From assembly GCA_914767715.1 (NCBI GenBank), contig OU612071.1, forward strand, positions 23,249,681 to 23,309,680: DNA of 60,000 bases. The letters are read 5' to 3'. A program made the translations under genes and the position numbers. Below the pieces are notes generated by a model. The model searched no databases. It worked only from the letters and a program-made list of their open reading frames with translations, and was not told the DNA's origin. Below are positions 49,401 through 59,800 of the stretch, one piece after another (position 1 is the stretch's first letter; each line of letters begins with the position of its first letter). This stretch comes from Membranipora membranacea. Its lineage: Eukaryota; Bryozoa; Gymnolaemata; Cheilostomatida; Membraniporidae.

Positions 49401-50330
49401 ATCTCTGATATTACTGTATTTCCCCAATAATAGGCTCATTACCAATCGCCTGGACAAGTTGGGCTGTGCATGAGTAGGCAACTCAATAGTGTTAACTTAT
49501 AACCCCCAAACCTACCAAACCAAGTAACCCTGAAGACTTATTTTTCATCCAAATGAATGTATGACGGCTGTTTAAATCTCATTTCAAGCTCAAAAATGAT
49601 ACCAAGAAACCTGTTACTTTACAAACACTTTAATGTTTACTGTAAATTCCTATGGGTTTGAAATTAATGAAAGCAGAGAGTTGGGAGTTTGAGACAGAAC
49701 ATTACCAAAACATAGTCTTCCCTAAGGCTGGTAATCTGGAGATTAAAACATTGATTTAGGATTTCAATTCCTCCTTCAAATTAAATGACACGCTCTTACA
49801 ACCAGTTACATAGATTTAATTAATATGGTGATCTGATGCCTTCGAACTGTTGAGTGGGTCATGTGAATCTTCAATTATAATAAATGTCAACTGCCTGTGT
49901 GACGCCTTGGATTTGTAGCTGTGGTTACAGCTAACACATACGCTTCCACCAGATGTTTCAACTGATATTAGTCTGCACAGCGAAGAAAAGTTAATTTTAG
50001 GGAGCATAATATGAGAAATGATTGAGAATGTAGCATTAGATTACTGTGTAGATTAGCAGTGGGGTCATTGAGAGGCTGAAGCAGTTTTGCATTTCCCAAT
50101 TCACTCACAAATGACTGATGCATTGCTCACACATTGTTACAACATCAGGTCAATATTGGGACCAGAGTCTAGATAGCGTTACATGATCTCATCCTAAGTA
50201 AATCAATAACCATGGCTTGCATCACAAGCGGTATTAGATATATATATATATAATTTTATTAGATGTACTTACTAGAGAGATCACACATTGTGAGGTTGTT
50301 CTTGTTCGCTAGCCCATTTTATGAGTTCCC
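46460..50330. other. No gene recognised
   Basis: AT-rich, with no domain-bearing frame. A 66-codon plus-strand frame at 47291-47491 has no recognised product. Confidence 0.5.
47634..47708. repeat. Perfect 24-bp inverted repeat
   Basis: AAGGTACTAAAAAGGTACTA with four more T (47634-47657) and its exact inverse (47685-47708), 27 bases apart. The arms themselves contain a GGTACTA direct repeat. Confidence 0.92.
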
Positions 50331-50339
50331 TTGCCGCAG

Positions 50340-50658
50340 GCAAACATGGGGAAAATGAGCTTTATGAGAGTTTTGATGCTGATTATTCTGTACTTTACAA
50401 ATGCAGCCAGAAGAGAGGCAGTGTTTGTGTTATTTAGTGTTGACAACATACCTAAGCAGACAATGTTCAGCGCATCTGTTATCAGTTGTGCAAAAATTTG
50501 CCCAATGCAGTCAAAATGTCGGGGATAAAACTTTGAGTCACAGTCGAATGAATCAGCCCACAACTGTTTCTTATACAACTCGCTGATAAATGGTGGAGGG
50601 GATCTGAACGTTTTTGCATCACTTCAAGAAGAATATACGACATCTGCCGTTATCATTA
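50340..50658 (+). pseudogene. Signal peptide plus PAN/apple-like exon (broken)
   Basis: The exon runs from GCCGCAG|GCAAAC to ATTA|GTAAGT. ATG codons at 50346 and 50355 open a hydrophobic signal sequence (MRVLMLIILYFTNA). It is followed by a PAN-like motif with SVISCAKICPMQSKCRG, a TAA stop, and then in the same frame NFES...NCFLYNSL. Cys spacing fits a PAN/apple module, a protein- or sugar-binding fold. PAN modules often precede fucolectin-like domains, and a decayed one follows at 53856, so the two are probably one dead lectin gene split by an inserted element. That joining is inference. Confidence 0.5.
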
Positions 50659-51424
50659 GTAAGTTTTTTTTATATCATAATTATCCTGCTTAATTTATCC
50701 CAACTAGTGCATTGTATTTATATATCAAGTAAATCTGAAACAACTTTATCATGAGAAACTGAGTGACAGCTGGAATGCTAAAAAAAATATGATCGCTAGC
50801 AGAGCAGACTGTAGGTTGCAAAAGCCAGCGCCAATCATATGCCTCTTGAAATTTTTCCTTAGCATAGATAAGATACTACCTTTCCTGGAGCAGAAAATTC
50901 TGAACACCCTCTGTTATGCTTTCATAAGTTAATTAACTGCTTAAAAATAATATTTTTCGATCTCTGAAACTTAAAATTCATTTGACCCCTAAGCAAATGG
51001 ATTTGACTATTTTTTTTACTTGATTGGACTATACCACTACAGATTTTGTTTGCAACGAACATGGTTTAGTTTGTAACAATTATCTTCCCACTTTGCTATT
51101 GAGTTCATTCCATTGACTGTTAGGATAAATAGAGCTGTACCAATATTATAGGACAACAGTAGCAAATATTTACAAAAAACAGTCTTATTGTTAACATGTG
51201 CTATTGTAAAATATTATCCTTTTCACCAAACTTGACAAGGTGTTCATGTTGCCTCAATTGCAATGAATTGGGACCACTCAAGATCAATGCTGGAGACTCT
51301 GGACTCCCTGAAGAAAGTTGGTGGCATGATATGGATTCTGGCGATTTGGCTAGCTATGAATCAACAAGCTACCCTTTCAACTCACAAATTATTCATTGCA
51401 AGCATAGTTAGAGAAACACCATCA

Positions 51425-51610
51425 TTTTAGTCAACAGTCAAAATTATTGCCCATGTAATAAGGGATAATCTTGACTAGAATGTGATTTTGCCACCAGTTT
51501 AAACTCGAAGGTATCATTCATGTCCTTAGATTATGAGTTAGCCAAAGTGTTCTGAAAGCGATCCTAGACTCATTTGAGGTCAAATACTTATTTGGGAAGA
51601 CATAGCAGAT
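51425..51610 (+). repeat. Direct repeat inside element, copy 1
   Basis: About 185 bp recurs at 51950-52135. Landmarks: AGGGATAATCTTGA, CACCAGTTTAAACTC, TTCATGTC-TTAGATTATGAG and GGGAAGACATAG. Confidence 0.85.
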
Positions 51611-51949
51611 TGTACCATGCAGGGCAGGCGTTGGTGATTACAAAGTTATATTAGCTATATTTCAGGCTATCGCTGGAGGCAATTCGGCTAGGAATCCACA
51701 AGCTACCTTTTCAACTCACAACTGATACAACATACAGTGGTGCTTGTACCACTGCACAACACACAGGTCTTCAGCTAGAAACCATGAGTCAAGCACTGTT
51801 TCGAGGCCTTCTCTAGTACAACCTCTTCGGCCCCAGCAGCATGAAGCCACCCCTGTGTGTTGATCAGCATCTCAATCAATCTCATCGATCCCACAGTGCA
51901 TTTTGTAAGTTTCGGTCGGTCGTTTAACATAATTAGAAGAACATCTTCA

Positions 51950-52135
51950 TTTCAATCAATCATAAACATTATTGCTTATGTAATTAGGGATAATCTTGAT
52001 TGGAATGAGACATTGGCACCAGTTTAAACTCAAAGGTATTATTCATGTCTTTGGATTATGAGCTAGTCACATTGTTCTGAAAGCAATCTTAGACTAATCT
52101 GTTAGCCTAATAGTAAATTGGGAAGACATAGTTAG
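51950..52135 (+). repeat. Direct repeat inside element, copy 2
   Basis: Partner of 51425-51610, about 525 bp downstream, with roughly 85-90% visible identity. Confidence 0.85.
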
Positions 52136-52835
52136 ATTTGCCTTCAAATTTGTGCAATGGATGTTATGTGTACTATCTGCACTGTTTATCAGCGCCCTCG
52201 ATACAGAAACATCACACAAATATAGATAACAACAGGGAATCACAATAAAAAAAGTTAATCTAGAACACATTTTTTGCATGCTTGCACCTTCTAGTCAGTA
52301 TGAAAATCGGTAACTTTGAAATTTGAAGAAGAATTAGATAAAACTTATCAATGCAGGAATAAGTCTAAGTGTAAGTCGTCATTGCGGAGTGGGTTACTCC
52401 TCCAGAGTACGGGTACAGGGACCCATGGTACTCGAGCCGCACCCTATACCCTTGCATGCCGGAATTCCAGCTTCTCTAATTGTTACTGACGAGGCAGAGG
52501 GGATCTTTTTACTGCATGTGGGTGTGCAAACAGCAAACACACAGTGCACCTCTGATATTTTTAGTCCCGTTCCGCAAGGACCCGGCTAGGATGAATGACG
52601 GGCCAGTACTAAATCAGAAATGACTGACTATATTATTATATCCTGTAAGCCTTCAAACTATATACCTACATTTAATACATGGTCCAGCATTAAAGTAGGA
52701 GATAACATTGCAGGTTGTATCTTGGTTGCAGGTGGTTATTACATAAGCAATAACATATACAATTGATTTAAAAGAAGACGCTTTTTTTTCTAATTTTGCT
52801 TCCAATAATTAATTTGTGAGTTGAAAAGGTAGCTT

Positions 52836-53279
52836 GTGGATTCCTATCAAAAATGGCAAATCCCATATCAAGCCTCCAGTGACGGCCTAAAATCCTTCTA
52901 CGTAGCCAATATTAAGTCTGTAATCGGCAACGCCTGCCCTGCATGGCCCAATCTGCTATCAGACACTGACCAAATAAGACTAGAGAGGATACAGCGCTCT
53001 GCTACTCGTATTTTGGTGCCGTTCTCTGACAACTATGAGCAGAGACTAGACAATCTGGCACTGCCAGCCATAAAAGTTTTCCAGCACACCTCTTGCAGTG
53101 AACAATCCACTGAAATAGCCGACAACAATCATCACTCCATGAACCGTCGTATTGGAATAAATACAAACAGCAAATTCACTTGTAGAGCAAAAATAGATAA
53201 TAATACAAGCCATTCAAGTGTAAAACCACAAAGAGACAAAAGAAACTTTTTTGAATTCGACACCCTATTTTCCAACTGA
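52836..53279 (+). mobile_element. LINE reverse transcriptase C-terminal fragment
   Basis: A 147-codon frame contains NIKSVIGNACPAW, LLSDTDQIRLERIQRSATRI, YEQRLDNLALP and a basic RRIGINTNSK...RDKRNFFEF end. This matches the region just after the polymerase core in L2/CR1-like non-LTR elements, including the natural C-terminus. The catalytic part is absent, as in 5'-truncated insertions. It begins exactly at an inner inverted repeat of the surrounding element. Confidence 0.7.
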
Positions 53280-53855
53280 TGCAGCTCAGACTGTTTTATT
53301 TTCATTTTTCCATGTATGCTTTACATTTGAACTATCAACCTATTAAAGGATGGCCGTATATTAATAACGCAATGAATAAACTTCGCACTTCAAACTTCAA
53401 GACCAAAATTCTGAGCTCGGACTGAACCTGTGCTAGAGAGTGCTTACTTGTGAGTAATTTTTCATCCTGCACCAATCTTGATAGAGTGCAGGGTAATCTC
53501 CAAGCAAATATTACTGAATTTGATCCCCTTCAACCAACTGCTGCCGATTTTTGTGTCATTAGTCTGCAGTGTCGATGTTGAGTGGTCTCAATTCATGGCC
53601 ATTGAGGCAACATTGACGCCTTGTCAAGTTTGGTGAGAGGGATAATATTGTACAATAGCATATGATAACAATGAGAGTGTTGATTGTTAGCATTTGCTAC
53701 AACTGTTATCTCATATTGTTGGTACAGCTCTATTTATCCTAACAGTCAATAAAATGAATTCTATAGCAATGTTGGAAGATAGCTCTTACAAACTAAACCT
53801 TGTTCGTCGCGAACAAAATCTGTAGTGTACAATAAAACATTAACCTATGTTTTAG

Positions 53856-54471
53856 ATACAAATGTGACTGCTGAGTTATGAAGCACACTTGAAGCTTTGG
53901 TTAGTTCAAATGCAATAGATGGGGATTATAGCGGTGTTAACCAATTACTCGCTCATATTGAAGAAGAAATTTCTCCATGGCTTCAAGTCAATTTGGATCA
54001 GGAAGATTTGGTTAGAGGGGAAAATATCTGGAACCGTGTTAGTTTTAATTTTCCAGGTAGTTATTATTTATATTGGTGACTGGTTCCAACAATCTTCATA
54101 ATTTGCTGAGAGTATTATGCTGTTTGTGTGTTAGTATAAATTATCTACTGATAAATTGTTTTTGCCCATACAGCCTTTCATTTATTGGCAAAATATTGGA
54201 GTCATACATTACAAAGCCATTTTTAGGCTTGTTTAATCTTTCCTGCAGCCACTGAACTAAGACTAAAGAATGTACTGATATCAGTAGCTATGAAATGGAC
54301 AGCTGAAGGATTTTGAGAGCGTATGACTGACTCAGCTAATATTATCCAGGACATCAGCCCCCTGTCAGACTCCATCTGTGTTATGAAGCCATGATTGGTA
54401 GATATGTGAGAGTCACTGCTGTTGAGGTGAACGATTTTCTGAACCTGCGTGAGGTTGAGGTTCATGTCTAG
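53856..54471 (+). pseudogene. Fucolectin-like domain, decayed paralogue
   Basis: Exon A (53856-54056, after TTTTAG, before GTAG) and exon B (54249-54471, after CCTGCAG) match the two exons of the lectin at 32509-33036. Shared features are NVT-EL, NAIDGDY, SPWLQVNL, RGE-IWNRVSF, then TELRLKNVLI, GRYVRVTAVEVND and EVEVHV. Exon A has a TGA after the eighth codon. Exon B has a TGA in GF*ERMTDSA and a one-base shift after it, so the CSYSPGYQPPVRL segment is read out of frame. A PAN-like exon 3.2 kb upstream probably belonged to the same gene. Confidence 0.8.
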
Positions 54472-55650
54472 TAGACAAATCCTGAATGACTTGTCTGTAC
54501 TGAACTAGTAACCACCAAACTTCTGTACCTCAGCCTGTGCCTGTCTAAACATAATGTATCTTGTGCCTGTTAATCATTTGAGGATTTAATCTTAAATTCA
54601 GACAGTGTCACGTCTTATACGTAAATTTGTAAATATTTTGGTGTTACTTTCTGATAATCTCATTCTCTCTACATAACTAAATTTGTCTTGCTATTTGAAT
54701 TTGTATTACCTTTTCATCGGTCAAGTTGTTGTAATCGTATTATGTTCTTTGTGTCTTGCGATGAAACTTTCATAATCATTGTCATGCTTGTCTCAGTCAG
54801 AAGATTAAAACAAGACCAACGCAATTTCTTCATTGTTTTCATCGCATCAAATTGATTGAGTCGTGTATAAAAGGTTCAGAATTGCTACTGAAAGGGTTCC
54901 ACAGTTAATATATCCAAACTGCTATTGTGGAATGAATGACCAATGCTGGGGAAATGTGAATGTATAAACATACACAGTTTGTGATGATTAATCTATAATA
55001 ATTATGTTTATGATTCAAGGTCTATGAATATATTATTTTGACATTTTTGCGTGAGACAGGCACTATCTGGAATACCGTGATTTTGGTGCATATTTTTTGT
55101 TAATAGATGCCTACATTATCAATGCAATAAATATGTTCACCCAAAATTTGTGTTTCATAAAATCTGATGACAAATGATCTGTCAAAAGGTTCAGAATTAC
55201 TTATGGTCAGGAGGAACAATTCCACATGGTTGTGTGTAGGCCCGCATGTTAGGATCGTGTTAATAATGTTTATGACCTTTTTCCAGATTTGTCTCAAGGC
55301 AGCCTACTGGATGCTCCACAAATTCACCAGGGTATGCTTGAAAACTAGGAGCAGTTTGTATTGAATAGAATAGACATGCCCTTAGGTACTTCCATTTCCC
55401 AGACATCAGACTGGGACAAACAATGTCAGTAACTATAGGAAATGAAATTCTTTAAGAATTAGACATCATAAGACAAGTTTTGAATCATAAATCTTTATAG
55501 GATGAGAACATGTAGAGTATATAAAATCATAGAAATCTCTATATGAGAACCTGTATAAATGATTCTTCATTTCCTACAAATATATCAAAACTCTAGGTTT
55601 TAATTTTCCGAAATGGACCTGGTGACATGTAGAAGCAGAATATGTGCTCA
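54472..55650. other. No gene recognised
   Basis: AT-rich flanking sequence of the dead lectin. No feature seen. Confidence 0.45.
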
Positions 55651-55654
55651 AGCA

Positions 55655-56221
55655 CCTGCATTGTTATCTGTTCTTATGGGTAATGTTCGAAACAATATGA
55701 AGCAGTCAGAAAATGATGGGTTAGTAAATTTTAACAGTTGAACAGTTAGAAGAATGTTTGTGCTTAGTTGATTGATTAACGCACTGCATAGACTATTCAT
55801 TGAAAGCAATGCAATCATTGTATGATGTATGATGAGACCGGTTAATTTAGACAAGGGAACATGATTATTCCATTTTCGCAGATGGTTCTTTGATTTTCTG
55901 TTACGGTGTTGTTGATAATATAATGCTGCTTACAAGAAACTCAGCAAGGCTGAGCTTGAAAACTGCATTCCTGTCAGCAGTGAAGGCTACAAACAGTGTG
56001 ATGTAAGAGGCAATTTCTAATGAAGTACGAATGTAATTGGGTCTAAGCTTCCACATTTCAGTTGTGTTATGTTATAGTTGCATTGACATGGGTGCAGCCG
56101 TTTTAGTATGTTCATTCTGGATTGAATTTGGTGTTAATGTCCTTTGTTTTCAAAATTGGTATGCCCAACACTTTGAGTTTCCTACGGACATTGGGTTTAT
56201 CACAGGTGCTGCATAACATTT
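55655..56221 (+). repeat. 0.56-kb direct duplication, copy A
   Basis: Matches 57912-58474 in the same orientation at roughly 90%, from CCTGCATTGTTATCTGTTCT to GGTGCTGCATAACATT. The copies bracket peptide gene 2. Confidence 0.92.
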
Positions 56222-56339
56222 GCTCAGAGAAGGGGTAAACAAACGTAATGGAGATATAGATACTTATTTCCATGATGACTATATATGTAAACAGCGACTA
56301 TGTTGCGATTGTAAGTTTTGGTATGATTTGAAGCTTATA

Positions 56340-56345
56340 TTTATT
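56340..56345 (-). terminator. Polyadenylation signal of peptide gene 2
   Basis: AATAAA on the minus strand, 58 bases after the stop codon of the peptide gene. Confidence 0.5.
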
Positions 56346-56402
56346 TCTTGAGATACCTCCACTCAAAGTGTTTCATGTTGATGGATTTGCTTTCATGCAT
56401 CT

Positions 56403-56534
56403 TCATTGGGTGTTCAGTATCCATAAACAAGAGCCATCTTGACAATACTTTCCGGATGGGCATCCACCAGAACATCCTGCGTTGCAGATTCCTGCTAGCA
56501 TCACGAGCGCTGCGAGACCGTAAAATATATTCAT
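56403..56534 (-). CDS. Small secreted four-cysteine peptide, copy 2
   Basis: Encodes 43 residues. Residues 1-19 are a signal peptide (hydrophobic core ending CNA), followed by a mature part with the same C-x3-C-x5-C-x4-C spacing and LW-LNTQ end as copy 1 (3133-3267). 24 of 43 aligned positions are identical. Exon 2 starts at 56537 after TTTCACAG, again three bases before the ATG. Exon 1 ends at 57117 with ATG before GTGAGT; this ATG is in frame across the junction, so translation could instead begin two codons earlier. TATA box at about 57209, AATAAA at 56345-56340. The cysteines are conserved while the linker residues vary, as in selected secreted peptides. Function unknown; no named family recognised. 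Confidence 0.75.
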   Translation of the reverse strand: MNIFYGLAALVMLAGICNAGCSGGCPSGKYCQDGSCLWILNTQ

Positions 56535-56666
56535 CCTCTGTGAAATAAAAAAATGGAATGCGCAGGTGAAGTTGTTGCTTCACATCTAGCTCTGAAGAAC
56601 CGAACCCTTCAATGACCGATCCGCAAAATGTAGTTAAACGAAAAGTACTGGATGTTCATCGGGTGC

Positions 56667-56997
56667 TCAAAAAAGAAAAAACTCATCTGCCTCATATATT
56701 ATAAGAGTATCTCAGTATGAGGTAATAGCACCTGAACTCAAAAGAGATTAACTCCTTCCAATGTTGATGTTGATGTTGATGTTGGTTTCGTAGCACGATA
56801 TGTTTATTTTCTGATTTTTAACTGAACTGTGCTGCGCTGAAAAAAGAAACCCATTTGCCTCATCTATTTAAAGAGTAGCTCAGTAGATGTAATAACACCT
56901 GTACTCAAGGGAGACTAACTCCTTCCGACGGTGATTTTTTATGTTGATAGCATGATATGTTTATTTTCAAACTGAACTGAGGAGCTCTATTCTATGA
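56667..56997 (+). repeat. 160-bp tandem duplication in peptide gene 2 intron
   Basis: The two units (about 56667-56836 and 56838-56997) share GCCTCAT-TATT, CTAACTCCTTCC and ATGATATGTTTATTTTC. A GTTGAT triplet-type expansion lies in the first. Copy 1's intron lacks this. Confidence 0.8.
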
Positions 56998-57199
56998 TAA
57001 CATGATTATAATAGTATTGATGAACATCTGTTTAACTCAGTGTTTCAAGTTATCAAATTTATAGCCTCACCCAATGTTTAATGAACAAATTTGAATGACA
57101 TGAGACTTGTACTCACCATGTCGCTTGCTGTTTTCCGTAAGTTGAAATGAACAGGTGGAGAAGTGCTTAGATTTTGAATTATTCGCCAAGAATCCCATA

Positions 57200-57209
57200 C
57201 TTATATGTG
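57200..57209 (-). promoter_or_regulatory. TATA box of peptide gene 2
   Basis: CATATAAGTA on the minus strand lies about 30 bp ahead of a short first exon (about 57178-57117). Same arrangement as copy 1. Confidence 0.6.
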
Positions 57210-57529
57210 CAACTCTCTCAAGGCATTAATTACTGTGATTAGTGTCAAAGCATCTATTTCAGAAATCCAGCTATTTGATAAGACTAACACATCCTTATGT
57301 ATTTGGCATCGAGTAATTAATCAAATTGAAAATACACCGTGATCTTTGGCATGGCAGCACACTTTTCAACCTGATTAAAATCCACCCAGCGATGGATGAA
57401 TAAATCATGAATAATTCCCATAATACAGTGATCATTTATAGCGATTTAACATGATCAATTCAAAATAAGATTTTAAAGCATTTTGGCACTTCATTGGCCA
57501 TTATATCAGCGCTCATCAATTGGCGTCCT

Positions 57530-57710
57530 GTTTCTTCTATATTGAATAATTCACATAATATTGCTGGAATTTAAGAAATCAATAAAAAACATAATTGAAT
57601 ATGTCATTATTATGAAAATAGAATATAGGCCTCATTTGGGATGATGATTATGCCAAACTACAACAACTTCTGCCATATTGATTTGACATGTTGTGACAAA
57701 TTGTTTTTCA
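57530..57710 (-). promoter_or_regulatory. Upstream block shared by both peptide genes
   Basis: Read on the minus strand, AATTTGTCACAACATGTCAAAT...CATCATCCCAAAT matches the forward arm of the palindrome at 2054-2130. The following CTATATTCTATTTTCATAA, ATGACAT and TTTCTTAAATTCCA match 2318-2380. It lies 0.3-0.5 kb upstream of the TATA box in both. It is either leftover from gene duplication or a retained regulatory block. Confidence 0.75.
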
Positions 57711-57911
57711 AATTGTCCTGCTTTAATGTGCCTGGCATCCGAAGTGTCAAATAAAATATCTATAATTTGTATCAGGTCTTTAGACAGTTATTGTTGTTGT
57801 GATTGGTATGAGGCTAACCTTGTGTTGAAATCTGACACAAATATCCTAATGCTTTGTGGGAATTTTGCCAAAAATGATGCATCCGTGTGTGACTCAGTTG
57901 TGACTCAAGAT

Positions 57912-58474
57912 CCTGCATTGTTATCTGTTCTTATAGGTAATGTTCCAAACAATTTGAAGCAGTCAGAACATGATGGGTTAACAAATTTAAACAGTTGAAC
58001 AATTAGAAGAATGTTTGTGCTTAGTTGATTGATTGACGCACTGCATAAACCATCCATTGAAAGCAATGCAATCATTGCATGATGTATGATGAGACTGGTT
58101 AATTTAGACAAGGGAACATGATTATTCCATTTTCGCAGATGGTGCTTTGATTTTCTGTTACGGTGTTTTTGATAATAAAATGCTGCTTACATGAAACTCA
58201 GCAAGGCTGAGCTCGAAAACTGCATCCCTGTCAGCAGTGAAGGCTAAAAAAAGTTATGTAAGAGGCAGTTTCTATTTAAGTACGAATGTAATTGGGTCTA
58301 AGCTTCCACATTTCAGTTTTGTTATGTTATAGTTGCATTGACATGGTTGCAGCCTTTTTAGTATGTTCATTCTGGATCGAATTTGGTGTTATGTCCTTTG
58401 TTTTCAAAATTGGTATGCCCAACACTTTGAGTTTTCTATAAACATTGGATTTATCACGGGTGCTGCATAACATT
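57912..58474 (+). repeat. 0.56-kb direct duplication, copy B
   Basis: Partner of 55655-56221. Antisense to it runs the frame at 58327-58704. A one-base difference (GACATTAAC in copy A against GACATAAC in copy B, minus strand) changes that frame's end. Confidence 0.92.
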
Positions 58475-58704
58475 TTCATATGTTCGATTTCAGCTCTAAA
58501 TTCTATTCCGACCATGTAGACTTTTTGCTTCCATTCTTTGCCTAAGCCAATCTCCTCTAAATGTTTCCTTTTTTTCGATCTAGCTTTTCTCAGAGTCCCT
58601 TGAGAGGACATGCACACAAATACTGTGTGTAGTCCAATGGTCAATGCCCGTGAGAATTTTTTCTGCATATTTTTTGAATGAAGTGTTGCGGTAATTCCTT
58701 GCAT
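58327..58704 (-). CDS. Unrecognised basic protein fragment
   Basis: A 125-codon frame. The stretch from about residue 15 looks coding: FSRALTIGLHTVFVCMSSQG, then a lysine/arginine-rich KARSKKRKHLEEIGLGKEW and RKLKVLGIPILKTKD. The last 40 residues are duplicated in copy A of the direct repeat, where a one-base difference gives another ending. I recognise no family. It may be part of a mobile-element protein rather than a host gene. Confidence 0.35.
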   Translation of the reverse strand: MQGITATLHSKNMQKKFSRALTIGLHTVFVCMSSQGTLRKARSKKRKHLEEIGLGKEWKQKVYMVGIEFRAEIEHMKMLCSTRDKSNVYRKLKVLGIPILKTKDITPNSIQNEHTKKAATMSMQL

Positions 58705-59800
58705 GATGCTGTTTTTTATAGATTGAGATTTTAGTGGACATCTTCTATGACTGGACCTACTGCCTTTTGAAAAAACAGTACCGTGCTAGAGCCGAGATCG
58801 ATTACTCTATCGCCTAAACAAGCCTCTGCAGTGCTCCCCGATGAATGACTTCATCTCAAGATGCTACTCGAACGACTCACACTCCCTATGCCTGGCTCCG
58901 ATTTTTTGTAAGTGGCCGTAAATTTGTTGCATAAAAGACGCTTCTACAAGGGATAAGGCTGTGTTTTCTTTGCTCGATGTTAGCAGTCTTACAAAACTTG
59001 TTCAAAGAAATAGGTACTGCCAGTTATTGAGCTAAATTTTCTCTAGAAGTATATATATATATATATATATATAGTTGTTTTATCCATATTCACTATTGTA
59101 TTTTCTCCTTATTCAGCAAATAAATCTTAGTATTATAGAGTCAGACAGTGATATTCTCGAGTTTTGATTCAGATTTAGTTTTGTCATGTTAACTCCAATT
59201 GTCTGCATTCCTGTTGCTCCCTTCAATTGGGAGCGACTTGGAATGCAGGCAAATGGACCAAGCTTGGTCTATGTTAACTCTGATGATAGGAGTTGGTGAT
59301 ATGAGGGATTATCATTTGTCATGTAGTTTAGATTTACCACGAGGTTCGGCATTTTAGTCTGACTAGACAAGGGGAAAGGGAGCCAGTATTTTTGATACCG
59401 TATACCTATGAGTGGCCTGCCACTGATTGTTTGCTGCTAGGCTGTGCGTTTTATTTAGCCACAACCTTAGCTGGAATCAAGACAACACCATGACCGGGTA
59501 GGAAAACTGTTTGATTCTTTTTTGTCCGATTGAAGATTGTCTTAGTTTAATGGTCTGTTGCATTATCTTAAAGTATCGTTTATACTTTGGAGTTATTCTC
59601 CCAAATGTAGTGTTTGCTTACAGCTGTTATTGTTTTACCTTTAGTTGATGGCCTTGCCTATTTCTTGCTAACTCATGTTGAATGCTATGAGAGACAAATG
59701 AAGAACTACATATCACACAACCATCATTATTGTTGATAAATCAGCGGCCCAAATCAATGGGTATATCTTTTGCAAGGCGAAAGACTCTCATTTGAGTTAG
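58705..59800. other. No gene recognised; (TA)n at 59047-59072
   Basis: AT-rich DNA with a TA microsatellite (59047-59072) and a small hairpin GCTCCCTTCAATTGGGAGC (about 59217-59235). Confidence 0.5.

Larger units (their letters stand above)
51035..53827. mobile_element. Inverted-repeat element of unknown superfamily, 2.8 kb
   Basis: Inverted repeats of about 255 bp (51035-51295 and 53572-53827) start CACTACAGATTTTGTT. Inside is a second inverted pair: ACAAGCTACC-TTTCAACTCAC at about 51363, repeated directly at about 51700, and its inverse at about 52814. There is also a tandem duplication and a LINE fragment. It looks like nested foldback elements and carries no transposase. TA lies next to both ends, but a clean target duplication was not seen. 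It sits in what was probably an intron of the dead lectin gene. Confidence 0.75.
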
